A stretch of DNA of 64,000 nt from Rikenellaceae bacterium (GCA_015059805.1 SUZO01000004.1:47922-111921), one strand, 5' to 3'; positions 33,302 through 42,766 are shown, numbered from the stretch's first letter. Notes: generated from the letters alone by a model not told the origin. Translations and numbers: made by a program.

Positions 33302-34240
33302 CTACTCGCGGCGGTAAATAGGCTCGCTAGTAACTGGGTCGGGGTAGTACTTCCATCGGCGGTGCGACCACATCCACGCGGCTGGCTCGCGGAGTATATC
33401 ACGCTCCAACTGTCGGACATATCGCTCCGTAATCTCATGCTTTTCTACACTCTCAACGCCATCGTAGAGCAGAATCACCTCACCCTTGTACCTCCCCGCA
33501 GATATGCGGCTCATGCTGAGGTAGAGCACGGGCAGGTTGAACTTTACAGCCATCTGCTCACCACCCTCAAAAAAGAGGGTCTTGTGGTTAAGGAAGTCGT
33601 ACCAATGCACCTCACCCTTTGGCGGTGAGTTCTGGTCGGCAATAAGTCCAAGTAGTAGCTGACGACCATCAACGCCATCCTTGCGATGCTGCAAAAAGTA
33701 ACGTATAAGCTGAGCACTTGGCACAGGCAGCGCATCCTTACTATAACGCAGGTGGTAGTACAGTTCATCCCACGCCTTGTCTGAAAGTGGATGGTACGCA
33801 CAGAGTGTCAAGTGGTTAGGGAACTTCAGACCTGCAAACTGCGCAAACTCCCAGAAGTTATGATGCGATGATAGGTAGACAAAGTGTTTACCCTTGACCG
33901 CCTCCATAATATGCTCTGGCACAGTCACATCCAACACCTCGTGTTTTTTCTGCTCGCTCATACCAGCAAGGGTCATCGTGCCGACAAATGTCTCAGCAAG
34001 GGTGTGGTAGTATTCGCCACACAGCTCTGCAATCTCCGCCTCACTACGCTCAGGGAAACTATCTGACAGCTGACGAATAATAAGCCTTCGGCGGTAACGC
34101 ACTACATAGCGCAACAAAAAGTATATAGTCTGCCCAATAACCCCATACTGAAGCCAATGTGGCAGTATTGCTACCGAGCGACAGAATATCCATAACATCC
34201 ACGCCCTGAAACTCATCTTTGGTTTACTGCTATTCATCAT
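33302..34240 (-). CDS. Lipid A acyltransferase LpxL/HtrB family, copy 2
   Basis: 312 residues, very similar to copy 1 throughout (ILPHW-x-QY, LLRYVVRYRR, DQNSPPKG, EKHEITERYVR). H-x4-E present as SHHNFWEF. The overlap with rsmI is 11 bases. The two copies suggest successive acylations or different acyl-chain preference; Bacteroidales lipid A is usually penta-acylated, so which reactions they perform is open. Confidence 0.9.
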   Translation of the reverse strand: MMNSSKPKMSFRAWMLWIFCRSVAILPHWLQYGVIGQTIYFLLRYVVRYRRRLIIRQLSDSFPERSEAEIAELCGEYYHTLAETFVGTMTLAGMSEQKKHEVLDVTVPEHIMEAVKGKHFVYLSSHHNFWEFAQFAGLKFPNHLTLCAYHPLSDKAWDELYYHLRYSKDALPVPSAQLIRYFLQHRKDGVDGRQLLLGLIADQNSPPKGEVHWYDFLNHKTLFFEGGEQMAVKFNLPVLYLSMSRISAGRYKGEVILLYDGVESVEKHEITERYVRQLERDILREPAAWMWSHRRWKYYPDPVTSEPIYRRE

Positions 34241-34961
34241 CCTCTAACTCCCTCTCTACGCTACACTCACCCTCAGCAGACCTATCCTTGTACTCTTTAC
34301 CCGCCAAAACAATCACAAACTCTCCCTTTGGAGGATGCGCCTTGAAGTGGGCTATCACCTCGGTAAGCGTTCCGCGCACTGTCTGCTCAAACTTCTTAGT
34401 AATCTCGCGGACTACAGCCACACGACGCTCGCCGCCAAAGAGGTCACGAAACTGCTCTAAAGCCTTAACAACTCTAAATGGGGACTCGTAGAATATCATC
34501 GTTCTGCTCTCCTCCTTCAACTCTGCAAGACGCTTCTGACGACCTTTTTTCTGCGGAAGAAAGCCCTCAAAGCAGAATCTATCACAAGGCAAACCACTCT
34601 GTACAATGGCAGGAATTGCCGCCGTAGCTCCTGGCAGGGTCTCAACCTCTACCCCCGCCTCAATACATGTACGGACAAGTAAAAATCCTGGGTCTGAGAT
34701 GCCTGGAGTACCCGCATCTGAGATAAGCGCGACATTTCTGCCCGCCTCAACAGCCTCACAGACAGACTGCACAGTGGCATGCTCATTAAACTTATGGTGA
34801 GAGCGCAACGGCTTTTCAATATTGAGGTGCTTAAGAAGCACCGACGAGGTACGGGTATCCTCGGCAAGGATAAAATCGACCTCTTGCAACACACGTATAG
34901 CCCTTAAGGTTATATCCTCAAGGTTGCCTATCGGTGTGGGTACAATATATAGCTTTGCCAT
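34230..34961 (-). CDS. rsmI: 16S rRNA (cytidine-2'-O)-methyltransferase RsmI
   Basis: 243 residues; methylates C1402 of 16S rRNA. Motifs: VPTPIGNLEDITLRAIRVL, AEDTRTS, LISDAGTPGISDPG, GLPCDRFCFEGFLP and YESPFR. Located between an acidic hypothetical protein gene (gap 1 base) and the acyltransferases. Confidence 0.95.
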   Translation of the reverse strand: MAKLYIVPTPIGNLEDITLRAIRVLQEVDFILAEDTRTSSVLLKHLNIEKPLRSHHKFNEHATVQSVCEAVEAGRNVALISDAGTPGISDPGFLLVRTCIEAGVEVETLPGATAAIPAIVQSGLPCDRFCFEGFLPQKKGRQKRLAELKEESRTMIFYESPFRVVKALEQFRDLFGGERRVAVVREITKKFEQTVRGTLTEVIAHFKAHPPKGEFVIVLAGKEYKDRSAEGECSVERELEDDE

Positions 34962-34962
34962 A

Positions 34963-36009
34963 CTAACTCAATTTACGCTGCAACAGATCCATCACCAACT
35001 TAGCGCCATCTGATGATGCTCGCCATGTAAAGTTCTCGGCAATGTATATTATGCAGTCGTCAAGATTATCAAAACCCTCTAAAACATCTATAGTACTCTC
35101 ATACTGAGCCTCATTGCCACCAAAGAGCTCGCGGATAAGCATAAAACGGTCACCAACACTTATAGCTCCGCGCAAAGAGCTAACAACGCCACTCTCCCCA
35201 ACACTTGGCTGCATCGGAATCGTATCTGCAATAACCTGCGGCGTTGAGATTGTGTCAGCTATAACCTGCGGTGGCTCAATGTCGGCTATAATCTCAACCT
35301 TCGCCTCCTCTTTAACCTCCTCCTTTGCCTCTACCGTAGCCTTACGCCTTGGACGAGGAGTGTGCTCCTGCTCTGCATCATCACTATAGAGGGCGCGAAT
35401 CCTTCGGCGCGACTTTGCAGGTCGGCTCCACAACTCATCATCCCCAAACAGTGACGGCTCTACTATAACCCTCTTTGGCTTTGGCTCAGTCTCTGCGGGT
35501 GTTACCTCAGGCTCAGACCCAGACTCAGGTTCTGCAGGTTCTGGCTCAATTTCTGCAGCAGGTTCTGGCTCTACCTCTGGTTCTGCTTCTGGCTCTACCT
35601 CTGGCTGGATATTTTCTACAGTCTGTTCTGGCAAACTCTCCTCTGCAATAGGCTCTTCTTCTGCAGCCACCTCTGCAACAGGCTCTTCTGCGACCTCGTC
35701 TATTGGCTGTGGTGGCTCTTGCTCCTCAACAAGAGGCTCATCATCCTGCTCTGCCATTATAATCTCCACCTCAACCTCTGGCTCTGCATCAGCTGCACTC
35801 TCGGCGCTGTCAACCTCTGGCTCTGCTAAAGAAGCTGGTAATGGCGGCAGCTCAGTCTGCAGCTCAGTATCACAAAAACGCAGTGCCTCATACGCTTTAC
35901 GTATGAGTTCTAACGCTGTATCTCTCTCAATAGATAGTCGGCTCTGCTCATAATCGCCTATAAGCTCCGCCGCCCTAAGAAGTTCACCCTTTATCTCTCT
36001 AAAATCCAT
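34963..36009 (-). CDS. Acidic Glu/Pro-rich protein with conserved terminal domains
   Basis: 348 residues from ATG 36009 (MDFREIKG). An N-terminal helical segment (1-55) and a C-terminal helical domain (about 275-348: SLRGAISVGDRFMLIRELFGG, DDCIIYIAENF) are conserved-looking; I recall similar C-terminal domains in hypothetical Bacteroidales proteins beside rsmI-type genes. The middle (about 60-230) is low-complexity Glu/Pro/Ala with PEVEPE-type repeats, then a basic RR-rich patch and a PQVIADTI direct repeat. No signal peptide. Function unknown; probably cytosolic. Variable repeat length between strains is likely. Confidence 0.75.
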   Translation of the reverse strand: MDFREIKGELLRAAELIGDYEQSRLSIERDTALELIRKAYEALRFCDTELQTELPPLPASLAEPEVDSAESAADAEPEVEVEIIMAEQDDEPLVEEQEPPQPIDEVAEEPVAEVAAEEEPIAEESLPEQTVENIQPEVEPEAEPEVEPEPAAEIEPEPAEPESGSEPEVTPAETEPKPKRVIVEPSLFGDDELWSRPAKSRRRIRALYSDDAEQEHTPRPRRKATVEAKEEVKEEAKVEIIADIEPPQVIADTISTPQVIADTIPMQPSVGESGVVSSLRGAISVGDRFMLIRELFGGNEAQYESTIDVLEGFDNLDDCIIYIAENFTWRASSDGAKLVMDLLQRKLS

Positions 36010-36154
36010 AGTATGCAACTCTAAAGACTCTTCTAACCCGCGAATTTAATATTTTTTATTCGTTTTTCCAAGAAGAATATGAATTTACACAAGGTTTACC
36101 TGCAGATTATCCCATTTTCGCAATAACCTTAGCAGTGGAGTGCATATTATGGCA

Positions 36155-37447
36155 TTAGAAGTCGGTGTTCCATTCACCTGCAGCTGAAGAGCATAGTACA
36201 GGGCGCTTCTTCTCCACAGATTTGAGCCACTGGTATGTCTTATAGAGGCAGTAGCCATTGCCCGCCTCACTTCCAGCAAGGCTGTAGGCGATAATACACG
36301 CCCTATTTCGGGTGCGATAGTACATACTTTTTGTGCGGTTAAGATACTCATCGACCAATTTATGGTCGTTTGACGGCGTGCCACCTATGGCGCGATTATT
36401 AGGCTGAGCCGTTGGATTTAGAGCCACCTGCTCAATGACATACATGCCCACATCGTCACATAGGTCGTAAAACCAGAGCGGCTGCGGAGAGTCGGGTCTA
36501 AGGGTGTTGTACCCCTTACTCTTCAGTGCAAGAATATCCTTTCGGCTCTGCATGCGCGACTGGTTTGCATTATATGCCACATCCTTGATTACCAGAGGCT
36601 TACCATTACGATATATTTTACCATCCTCAAAGGTCGTCTCTCCAGCTCCGATACGCACTGGCAGATACTCAAATGGCTTACCACCACGCTTTATGTATAG
36701 CGTTGTACGATATAGTGACGGCTTTGCTGCACTCCATAGATAGCGAAGCTCAGCGCCAAGGTCTATACGCACCTTAAGGGTGTCGCGGCTCTTTGCTGCT
36801 ACATTAAACTCGCGCACAGCATAATCTACAAGTTTACGCTCAGGGGTATAGATGTCGTAGCCAATAGAGATGGTCTCCTCATAGTTAAAATCATTGCCCG
36901 CAATAATATCAAGCTCAAGGTGCAGTTTACCGTTGCGTGCCACTATAGCGGCATCATAGTCGTAGACCGAGGCGCGGTGCTGGGCAAAGATATAACAACC
37001 GCTAAATTGAGCGCATGTAGAGGCTGCCGCTCCCTGGTCTAACTGTGAATAATTTGATGGGCGGAGCAGTAGCACAATATCATTATCGCCCTGTCGCAAA
37101 TATGGGGAGATAAAGTAATCTTTTGGCGTACTATAATCCTCCGAATAGGTTACTACAGAGCCATTTATAGCTATATCGTAGGCGCTGTGTGTATTCTCAA
37201 TATGCAGATAGACATTATAGTCGTTCCACGATGCTGGCACAGCGACCTTCATCCCATACATTGATATGGAGCCGACATTGCCGAGCGACTTTGGCGAATA
37301 TGTGAGGTGGTTGAGCGTCTTTGAATGGTCACGATTTACCGAATCCTCACGAGTATCATATAGTGTAAACTGGCTACGCAACACATTCTGCGCCGAAAGT
37401 GCTGAACATAGAGCCATAAAAACCACAAGTAAAGCAAGTTTTTTCAT
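36155..37447 (-). CDS. Shortened GH2-like secreted protein
   Basis: 430 residues with a signal peptide (ALCSALSA). Order: a short sugar-binding-like domain, an immunoglobulin-like GH2 domain, then a partial TIM barrel (IGAGETTFEDGKIYRNGKPLVIKD, GYNTLRPDSPQPLWFYDLCDDVGMYVIEQ). True GH2 enzymes are 600-1100 residues with acid/base N-E and a later nucleophile Glu; here the expected N-E position reads SLAGSEAG and the protein ends before the nucleophile. It is therefore probably non-catalytic or a truncated remnant. The stop is in normal sequence and no continuation is seen downstream (36019-36154 holds nothing else recognisable). Confidence 0.65.
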   Translation of the reverse strand: MKKLALLVVFMALCSALSAQNVLRSQFTLYDTREDSVNRDHSKTLNHLTYSPKSLGNVGSISMYGMKVAVPASWNDYNVYLHIENTHSAYDIAINGSVVTYSEDYSTPKDYFISPYLRQGDNDIVLLLRPSNYSQLDQGAAASTCAQFSGCYIFAQHRASVYDYDAAIVARNGKLHLELDIIAGNDFNYEETISIGYDIYTPERKLVDYAVREFNVAAKSRDTLKVRIDLGAELRYLWSAAKPSLYRTTLYIKRGGKPFEYLPVRIGAGETTFEDGKIYRNGKPLVIKDVAYNANQSRMQSRKDILALKSKGYNTLRPDSPQPLWFYDLCDDVGMYVIEQVALNPTAQPNNRAIGGTPSNDHKLVDEYLNRTKSMYYRTRNRACIIAYSLAGSEAGNGYCLYKTYQWLKSVEKKRPVLCSSAAGEWNTDF

Positions 37448-37462
37448 AGTTTCTCTCTTAAC

Positions 37463-37494
37463 TTTGCAAAGATACGATTATTTTCGTAACTTTG
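37463..37494 (+). promoter_or_regulatory. Promoter of asnS, perfect consensus
   Basis: TTTG (37463-37466), 20-base spacer, TAACTTTG (37487-37494). Its -33 is part of the palindrome CTTTGCAAAG shared with the divergent promoter. Confidence 0.78.
37467..37474 (-). promoter_or_regulatory. -7 element of the GH2-like gene
   Basis: TATCTTTG on the minus strand, 19 bases before its ATG, adjacent to the asnS -33 in a back-to-back arrangement. Confidence 0.65.
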
Positions 37495-37537
37495 CCAGTT
37501 AGAAAACAAAGAAAACAAATATAATACAGAAACTGTT

Positions 37538-38917
37538 ATGCGTATAGCTCAATTATTGAAATCAACCGATTACAACAGCCAGGTTGTTGTGAAGGGTTGG
37601 GTGAGAACAAAGCGAGGCAACAAAAATGTGGCATTTATCGCCCTGAACGACGGTAGTTGTGTTGCCAATATTCAAATTGTAGTAGATCTGCAGAAGATTG
37701 CTGAGGAGAGCCTCAAGAGTGTTACTACAGGTGCTTGCATCTGCGTTAAGGGTACTCTTGTAGAGAGTCTTGGCGCTGGTCAGGGCGTTGAGGTGCAGGC
37801 TGAGAGTATCGAGGTTTATGGCACAGCCGACCCAGAGAGCTACCCTCTTCAGAAGAAGGGTCACTCTCTTGAGTTCTTGCGCGACATTGCCTACCTGCGT
37901 CCACGTACTAATACCTTTGGCGCTGTGCTTCGTATCCGTCACGCTATGGCGTATGCTATCCACAAGTACTTCAACGACAAGGGCTTCTACTACCTCCACA
38001 CTCCGCTTATCACAGCCTCAGACTGTGAGGGTGCGGGTGCTATGTTCCAGGTGACAACCCTCGACCTAAATAACCTTCCAAAGGGTGAGGATGGTAAGGT
38101 GGACTACTCTCAGGACTTCTTTGGCAAGCCTTGCTCACTTACCGTCTCAGGTCAGCTTGAGGGTGAGCTTGGTGCGCTTTCGCTCGGTCAGATTTACACC
38201 TTCGGTCCTACTTTCCGCGCCGAGAACTCAAATACTCCACGCCACCTCTCTGAGTTCTGGATGATTGAGCCAGAGATGGCATTCTACGAGCTTGAGGATA
38301 ATATGGAGCTGGCTGAGGACTTCCTTAAGTACCTTATCCGCTACGCCCTTGACAACTGTCGCGAGGACCTTGAGTTTATGAACAAGATGTGGGACAAGGA
38401 GCTTATTGAGCGCCTGAACTTTGTGCTTGACAATGACTTTGTACGTCTTGACTACACTGAGGGTATTCGCATCCTGCAGGAGTCTGGTAGAAAGTTTGAG
38501 TTCCCATGCCACTGGGGTTGCGACCTGCAGTCAGAGCACGAGCGTTACCTTGTTGAGGAGCACTTCAAGCGTCCAGTAATCCTGATTAACTATCCAAAGG
38601 AGATTAAGGCGTTCTATATGAAGCAGAACGAGGATGGTAAGACAGTACGCGCAATGGATGTATTGTTCCCAAAAATCGGCGAGATTATCGGCGGCTCAGA
38701 GCGTGAGGCAGACTATGGCAAGCTTCGTGCAAGAATTGATGAGCTTCATATTCCGGAGAAGGATATGTGGTGGTATCTTGACACCCGCCGTTGGGGTTCA
38801 GCGCCACACTCAGGCTTCGGTCTTGGCTTTGAGCGTCTGCTGCTCTTTGTGACTGGTATGGGAAATATCCGTGACGTGATTCCATTCCCACGTACCCCAA
38901 AGAACGCTGAGTTCTAA
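37538..38917 (+). CDS. asnS: Asparagine-tRNA ligase
   Basis: 459-residue class II aminoacyl-tRNA synthetase. N-terminal OB-fold anticodon-binding domain (about 15-110, [25 protein letters not shown]), then motif 2 [26 protein letters not shown] and motif 3 [15 protein letters not shown]. Cytosolic; charges tRNA-Asn. Divergent from the GH2-like gene, 42 bases before rpoN. Confidence 0.97.
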   Translation: MRIAQLLKSTDYNSQVVVKGWVRTKRGNKNVAFIALNDGSCVANIQIVVDLQKIAEESLKSVTTGACICVKGTLVESLGAGQGVEVQAESIEVYGTADPESYPLQKKGHSLEFLRDIAYLRPRTNTFGAVLRIRHAMAYAIHKYFNDKGFYYLHTPLITASDCEGAGAMFQVTTLDLNNLPKGEDGKVDYSQDFFGKPCSLTVSGQLEGELGALSLGQIYTFGPTFRAENSNTPRHLSEFWMIEPEMAFYELEDNMELAEDFLKYLIRYALDNCREDLEFMNKMWDKELIERLNFVLDNDFVRLDYTEGIRILQESGRKFEFPCHWGCDLQSEHERYLVEEHFKRPVILINYPKEIKAFYMKQNEDGKTVRAMDVLFPKIGEIIGGSEREADYGKLRARIDELHIPEKDMWWYLDTRRWGSAPHSGFGLGFERLLLFVTGMGNIRDVIPFPRTPKNAEF

Positions 38918-38959
38918 AGCGCAATATCTTCGGTTTGAGGCGGAAAAATTTTGTTGATT

Positions 38960-40378
38960 ATGGCACTTTCGCAAAGACAGCAACTTCTGCAGCAGCAGAA
39001 ACTTTCGCCCCAGCAGATACAGATGATAAAACTGCTGGAGTTGCCTGCCGCACTTCTTGAGCAGCGCATCAAACAGGAGATTGAACAAAATATAGTTCTT
39101 GAGGAGGCTCACTCCGAGAATGAGGATGAGGAGCCAAAGCAGATCTCTATGGACGAGTACCTTATGCAGGACGACACCCCTGCATACAAAACTCGCCTTA
39201 ACCACTACTCTAAAGACGACCGTCCCCGAAATTTTCAGATTTCGGGCGGTCGTTCTTTGCAAGAGTATCTTACCCAACAGCTCGGTTTTCGCACGCTTAA
39301 CGATACAGAGCGCAAGGTTGCAGAGTTTATCATCGGCAGCATTGACAACGACGGCTATCTGCGCCGCGATTTGCAGTCTGTGAGTGACGACATTGCCTTT
39401 ACACTCGGCATTGAGGTTGAGGTTGATGAGTTAGAGCGCCTGCTCTCAATCATCCAGCACCTTGAGCCTACTGGCGTAGGTGCGCGTGACCTTCGGGAGT
39501 CACTTTTGCTACAGCTTAATAGTCAAACACTTGACACTGAGGCGAAAAGGCTCGCAAACAAGATTCTCTCAGACCACTTTGAGGAGTTTGTAAAAAAGCA
39601 CTATGAGCGTATGATTGCCCGCTTGGGCGTTACTGAGGAGCAGTTCCGCGCGGCGGTGCAGGAGATACAGCACCTCTCGCCAAAGCCTGGAAATCTCTTC
39701 TCGGAGGATAACGATGGTGCGCCATATATCATCCCCGACTTTATCCTTGAGTACCGCGATGGTCGCTTTGACCTGCAGCTGAACTCCTACAACATCCCTG
39801 AGCTGAAGATTAACCGCCACTATATGGATGTTATCCGCCAAATGCAGGGCAAGAGTGACGAGAGGATGAGCGAGCAGGAGAAGGAGGCTGTGCAGTTTGT
39901 GAAGAGTAAGATTGATGCCGCAAAGTGGTTCATGTCGGCAATAAAGCAGCGCCACGACACCCTTATGCGCACCATGCAGACCATTCTTGACTATCAACAG
40001 GAGTACTTTAAGGATGGTGACCGCAGTCGCCTACGACCTATGATTCTCAAGGATATAGCCGACCGCACAGGTCTTGATGTATCTACAATTTCTCGTGTGG
40101 CAAATAGCAAGTATGTCCAGACAAGTTTCGGAATTATACTCCTCAAGTCGCTCTTCTCGGAGGCTATGCAGACCGTAAATGGTGAGGAGGTATCAAGCTA
40201 CGAGATTAAAAATCTTCTTGAGCAGTGCATTACTGAGGAGGATAAGCGCCATCCGCTGACCGATGAGCAGCTGATGAACATCCTCAACGACAAGGGCTAC
40301 TGCATCGCCCGCCGTACTGTTGCTAAGTACCGCGAGATGCTCGGAATACCAGTCGCCAGGCTCAGAAAAGAGATATAG
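38960..40378 (+). CDS. rpoN: RNA polymerase sigma-54 factor
   Basis: 472 residues. Region I is Gln-rich (QRQQLLQQQKLSPQQIQMIKLL; activator and core contacts), followed by the acidic region II, the core-binding region, and the C-terminal -24 promoter-binding domain with the RpoN box ARRTVAKYRE. Start ATG 38960 (MALSQRQQ); an upstream in-frame TTG is not needed. The last 13 codons are repeated at 42056-42094 downstream of the GH10 gene. No sigma-54 activator (AAA+ enhancer-binding) gene is in the window. Confidence 0.95.
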   Translation: MALSQRQQLLQQQKLSPQQIQMIKLLELPAALLEQRIKQEIEQNIVLEEAHSENEDEEPKQISMDEYLMQDDTPAYKTRLNHYSKDDRPRNFQISGGRSLQEYLTQQLGFRTLNDTERKVAEFIIGSIDNDGYLRRDLQSVSDDIAFTLGIEVEVDELERLLSIIQHLEPTGVGARDLRESLLLQLNSQTLDTEAKRLANKILSDHFEEFVKKHYERMIARLGVTEEQFRAAVQEIQHLSPKPGNLFSEDNDGAPYIIPDFILEYRDGRFDLQLNSYNIPELKINRHYMDVIRQMQGKSDERMSEQEKEAVQFVKSKIDAAKWFMSAIKQRHDTLMRTMQTILDYQQEYFKDGDRSRLRPMILKDIADRTGLDVSTISRVANSKYVQTSFGIILLKSLFSEAMQTVNGEEVSSYEIKNLLEQCITEEDKRHPLTDEQLMNILNDKGYCIARRTVAKYREMLGIPVARLRKEI

Positions 40379-40475
40379 AATCTCTTATGATGACAACACC
40401 CAACATCTTATAAGATTCATATCTTTATATTGTGTAAAACACTAAGCTTACTTATAAACTTAAATATACAGCAGT

Positions 40476-42023
40476 ATGAGAAAAACTTTCTTAGCAGTAA
40501 TAGCATTTACTATGGGCTTCATAGCAAATGCTAACCCAAAAATCTCATTTCCACGCTCCCTCGCTGAGGATACAAATGGCTATATGAGTGAGGCTTACTG
40601 GAAGATTTGGAATGAGGAGGAACAAGCACGTATTGATAGCGACATCGAGAAGTATCGCAAGGCTGATGGAGAGTTTGTACTTGAAGATATTGGTCGCAAT
40701 CGCGATGTGAAGATTGAGCAAATATCACACGAGTTTATCTTTGGCGCACATATTTTCAACTTCAACCAACTCGGAAAAAAGGAGTATAACGACCGCTACA
40801 AGGAGCTGTATGGCACACTCTTTAATCGTGCTACCGTACCTTTTTATTGGAAGGATTTTGAGATAGAGCAGGGCAAACCTCGTTTTGCAACAGAGGAACG
40901 CGACACCGAAGAGTGGTGGAACAACTGCAAAGACCCACAATCAGAGTTGCATTGGCGACGTCCATCGACCGACCAGATTGTGGAGTTCTGCGAGAGCAAA
41001 GGTATTCGTATGCATGGTCATGTTCTCGTATGGGGAAACCGTAAGTGGCAGATGCCTAATTGGTATAAGAATTTAATGACACCTGAGGAGTTGAGTGCAT
41101 TCAAGCGCTACTTTCCTAACGAGCCAAATCGTTGGGCAAGCAAGGATAAGACCTCTAAGGAGTGGAAATATCTATCATTTGACGAGGTCGCGCAGGCATT
41201 CCCAGAGTTCCCAAAACGTTTGGATAACGCTATAGAAAACCGCATTAAACAGATTGCAGAGCGTTACAACGGGCGTCTGCATAGTTACGATGTTGTAAAT
41301 GAGAGTGCTGAGGATGACTATGCAAATCTTATTCCCGAAAATCATTCTGTAGCAAAGAGCCGTTATGGTATTATGAATGGCGACTATCCGTACAAGGCGT
41401 TGAAGTGGGCTGAGAAATATTTTCCACAAGAGGTACAGCTCAACATTAACGACTACCTTAAGAAGCCAAGCTACACCGCACAGACAAAGCGCCTTATAGA
41501 GCGAGGTTGTAAAATCGATGTTATGGGTTTGCAGATGCATCTGTTCGACATGGCTCTTTGCCAAGGCATTGCTGACGGTTGGAAGGTTCAAACACCTTCG
41601 CAGGTACGCGAGTATATCGGTTGGGCTAACCAGGCAGGTCTACCTATCCATTTGAGCGAGATTACAGTCATTGCACCTTCACAGGAGGAGCGCGGTTTGA
41701 TGATTCAGGGCATCATTACACAGCAACTCTATCGTTTATGGTTCTCGCAGGAGAAGATGATTGGTATCACTTGGTGGAATGTTGTTGATGGTTGCGGTGC
41801 AAAGAATGAGCCTACATTCTCTGGACTCTTCACTCGCCAGATGGAGGCAAAACCTGCGTACCACGCTCTTAACCAACTTATCAACCATGAGTGGAAAACC
41901 AACACATCCGTTAAGGCTGACGAGAACGGCAAGGTAAAATTCCGCGGCTTTAAGGGTACATATCGCATTACATACAAGGACAAGAAGGGTAAAACTCAAA
42001 CTATAGAGTACACTTTGAAGTAA
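40476..42023 (+). CDS. GH10 endo-beta-1,4-xylanase-like protein
   Basis: 515 residues with signal peptide (FTMGFIANA). TIM barrel with GH10 landmarks: GHVLVWGN, acid/base Glu in VVNES, QLNIND, GLQMHL, nucleophile Glu in HLSEITV and ITWWNVVDG, plus a small beta domain at the C-terminus. Both catalytic glutamates are present. The signal peptide suggests periplasmic or secreted xylan/xylooligosaccharide hydrolysis. It lies between rpoN and a second copy of the rpoN 3' end, so it appears to be inserted cargo. No xylan-specific SusC/D genes are nearby. Confidence 0.88.
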   Translation: MRKTFLAVIAFTMGFIANANPKISFPRSLAEDTNGYMSEAYWKIWNEEEQARIDSDIEKYRKADGEFVLEDIGRNRDVKIEQISHEFIFGAHIFNFNQLGKKEYNDRYKELYGTLFNRATVPFYWKDFEIEQGKPRFATEERDTEEWWNNCKDPQSELHWRRPSTDQIVEFCESKGIRMHGHVLVWGNRKWQMPNWYKNLMTPEELSAFKRYFPNEPNRWASKDKTSKEWKYLSFDEVAQAFPEFPKRLDNAIENRIKQIAERYNGRLHSYDVVNESAEDDYANLIPENHSVAKSRYGIMNGDYPYKALKWAEKYFPQEVQLNINDYLKKPSYTAQTKRLIERGCKIDVMGLQMHLFDMALCQGIADGWKVQTPSQVREYIGWANQAGLPIHLSEITVIAPSQEERGLMIQGIITQQLYRLWFSQEKMIGITWWNVVDGCGAKNEPTFSGLFTRQMEAKPAYHALNQLINHEWKTNTSVKADENGKVKFRGFKGTYRITYKDKKGKTQTIEYTLK

Positions 42024-42048
42024 GAGAGTATAGTAATTATAATCTCTT

Positions 42049-42094
42049 GAGACTTATCGGAATACCAGTCGCGCGACTCAGAAAAGAGATATAG
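42049..42094 (+). pseudogene. Duplicated rpoN 3'-end fragment
   Basis: The last codons of rpoN recur: 42056-42094 reads I-GIPVARLRKEI-stop in frame, with TCGGAATACCAGTCGC and CTCAGAAAAGAGATATAG identical to 40341-40356 and 40361-40378. The Ala-Arg codons differ synonymously (GCCAGG in rpoN, GCGCGA here). It is not expressible as a gene. Confidence 0.85.
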
Positions 42095-42154
42095 CACTCC
42101 ATCTCTGGCATAAACATTGATAGTATTCTGGTGTAAACAAAAAACATCAGAACA

Positions 42155-42727
42155 ATGAAAAGATTTTTACTTTCGGTGTCCGTAGTGACACTTGCAGTAT
42201 GCAGTTTTATCGGTTGCTCACAACAAAAACAGTGGAATAGAGAGCAACGACAAGCCCTACGCGAGATGCTCAGAGATTATCGCCAGATGGTCTACCTTAA
42301 CAACCTCACCGAGGCGGAGTATATGCTCTTTGCAGACCAAGTAGCGGCAGATATAGAGCAGGACTACCCTATCTACACCACCTTTGTGGAGCTACCCGCA
42401 GTAAATGACACCGTGCAGGTCTACGTTGTAACGACTATTGTTGAGCAACTTAATACCGATGCCCGCAATATGCGCCATCTGTTCCCATATAACACCCTTG
42501 TGCAGAGCAATATACTACCGAGTGGACTTGACCGCACACAGCAAAATGCCTTCTACCGTTGCCTATCTCAAAGGGTCAATAATACATACCCTACCATTGA
42601 GAGCTTCGTTGATGCAGTTGTTGCCGACACCACCTCAATGTCCACAATCACCCAGCTCCAGCAACAGTGCGCCAATGACCTATTCGGCTGGCAGGTTGAT
42701 ATTGTTGAGATAGTAGAGAGTAACTAA
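42155..42727 (+). CDS. Hypothetical lipoprotein
   Basis: 190 residues, lipobox Cys21 (SFIGC) then SQQKQ. A helical, Gln/Asn-rich body (QREQRQALREMLRDYRQMVY, TEAEYMLFADQVAADIEQ) with no recognised domain. It follows the duplicated rpoN end, so it may be the original downstream neighbour of rpoN. Its stop codon is at the edge of the hairpin 42727-42766. Confidence 0.75.
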   Translation: MKRFLLSVSVVTLAVCSFIGCSQQKQWNREQRQALREMLRDYRQMVYLNNLTEAEYMLFADQVAADIEQDYPIYTTFVELPAVNDTVQVYVVTTIVEQLNTDARNMRHLFPYNTLVQSNILPSGLDRTQQNAFYRCLSQRVNNTYPTIESFVDAVVADTTSMSTITQLQQQCANDLFGWQVDIVEIVESN

Positions 42728-42766
42728 GAAAATAGAAGAGAGAAAAATTTCTCTCTTCTATTTTCT
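42727..42766. terminator. Bidirectional terminator
   Basis: A 19-bp stem (AGAAAATAGAAGAGAGAAA and its complement) between convergent genes; stop codons of both genes touch or lie in it (TAA 42725-42727; TAG at 42758-42760). Confidence 0.88.

Noticed and set aside
35114..35389. 91-codon plus-strand ORF across the acidic protein gene
   Set aside because: Antisense shadow of the Glu/Pro repeat region.
42024..42154. Short coding remnant after GH10
   Set aside because: Beyond the last rpoN codons the frame is not homologous to rpoN; it is treated as a duplicated fragment only.
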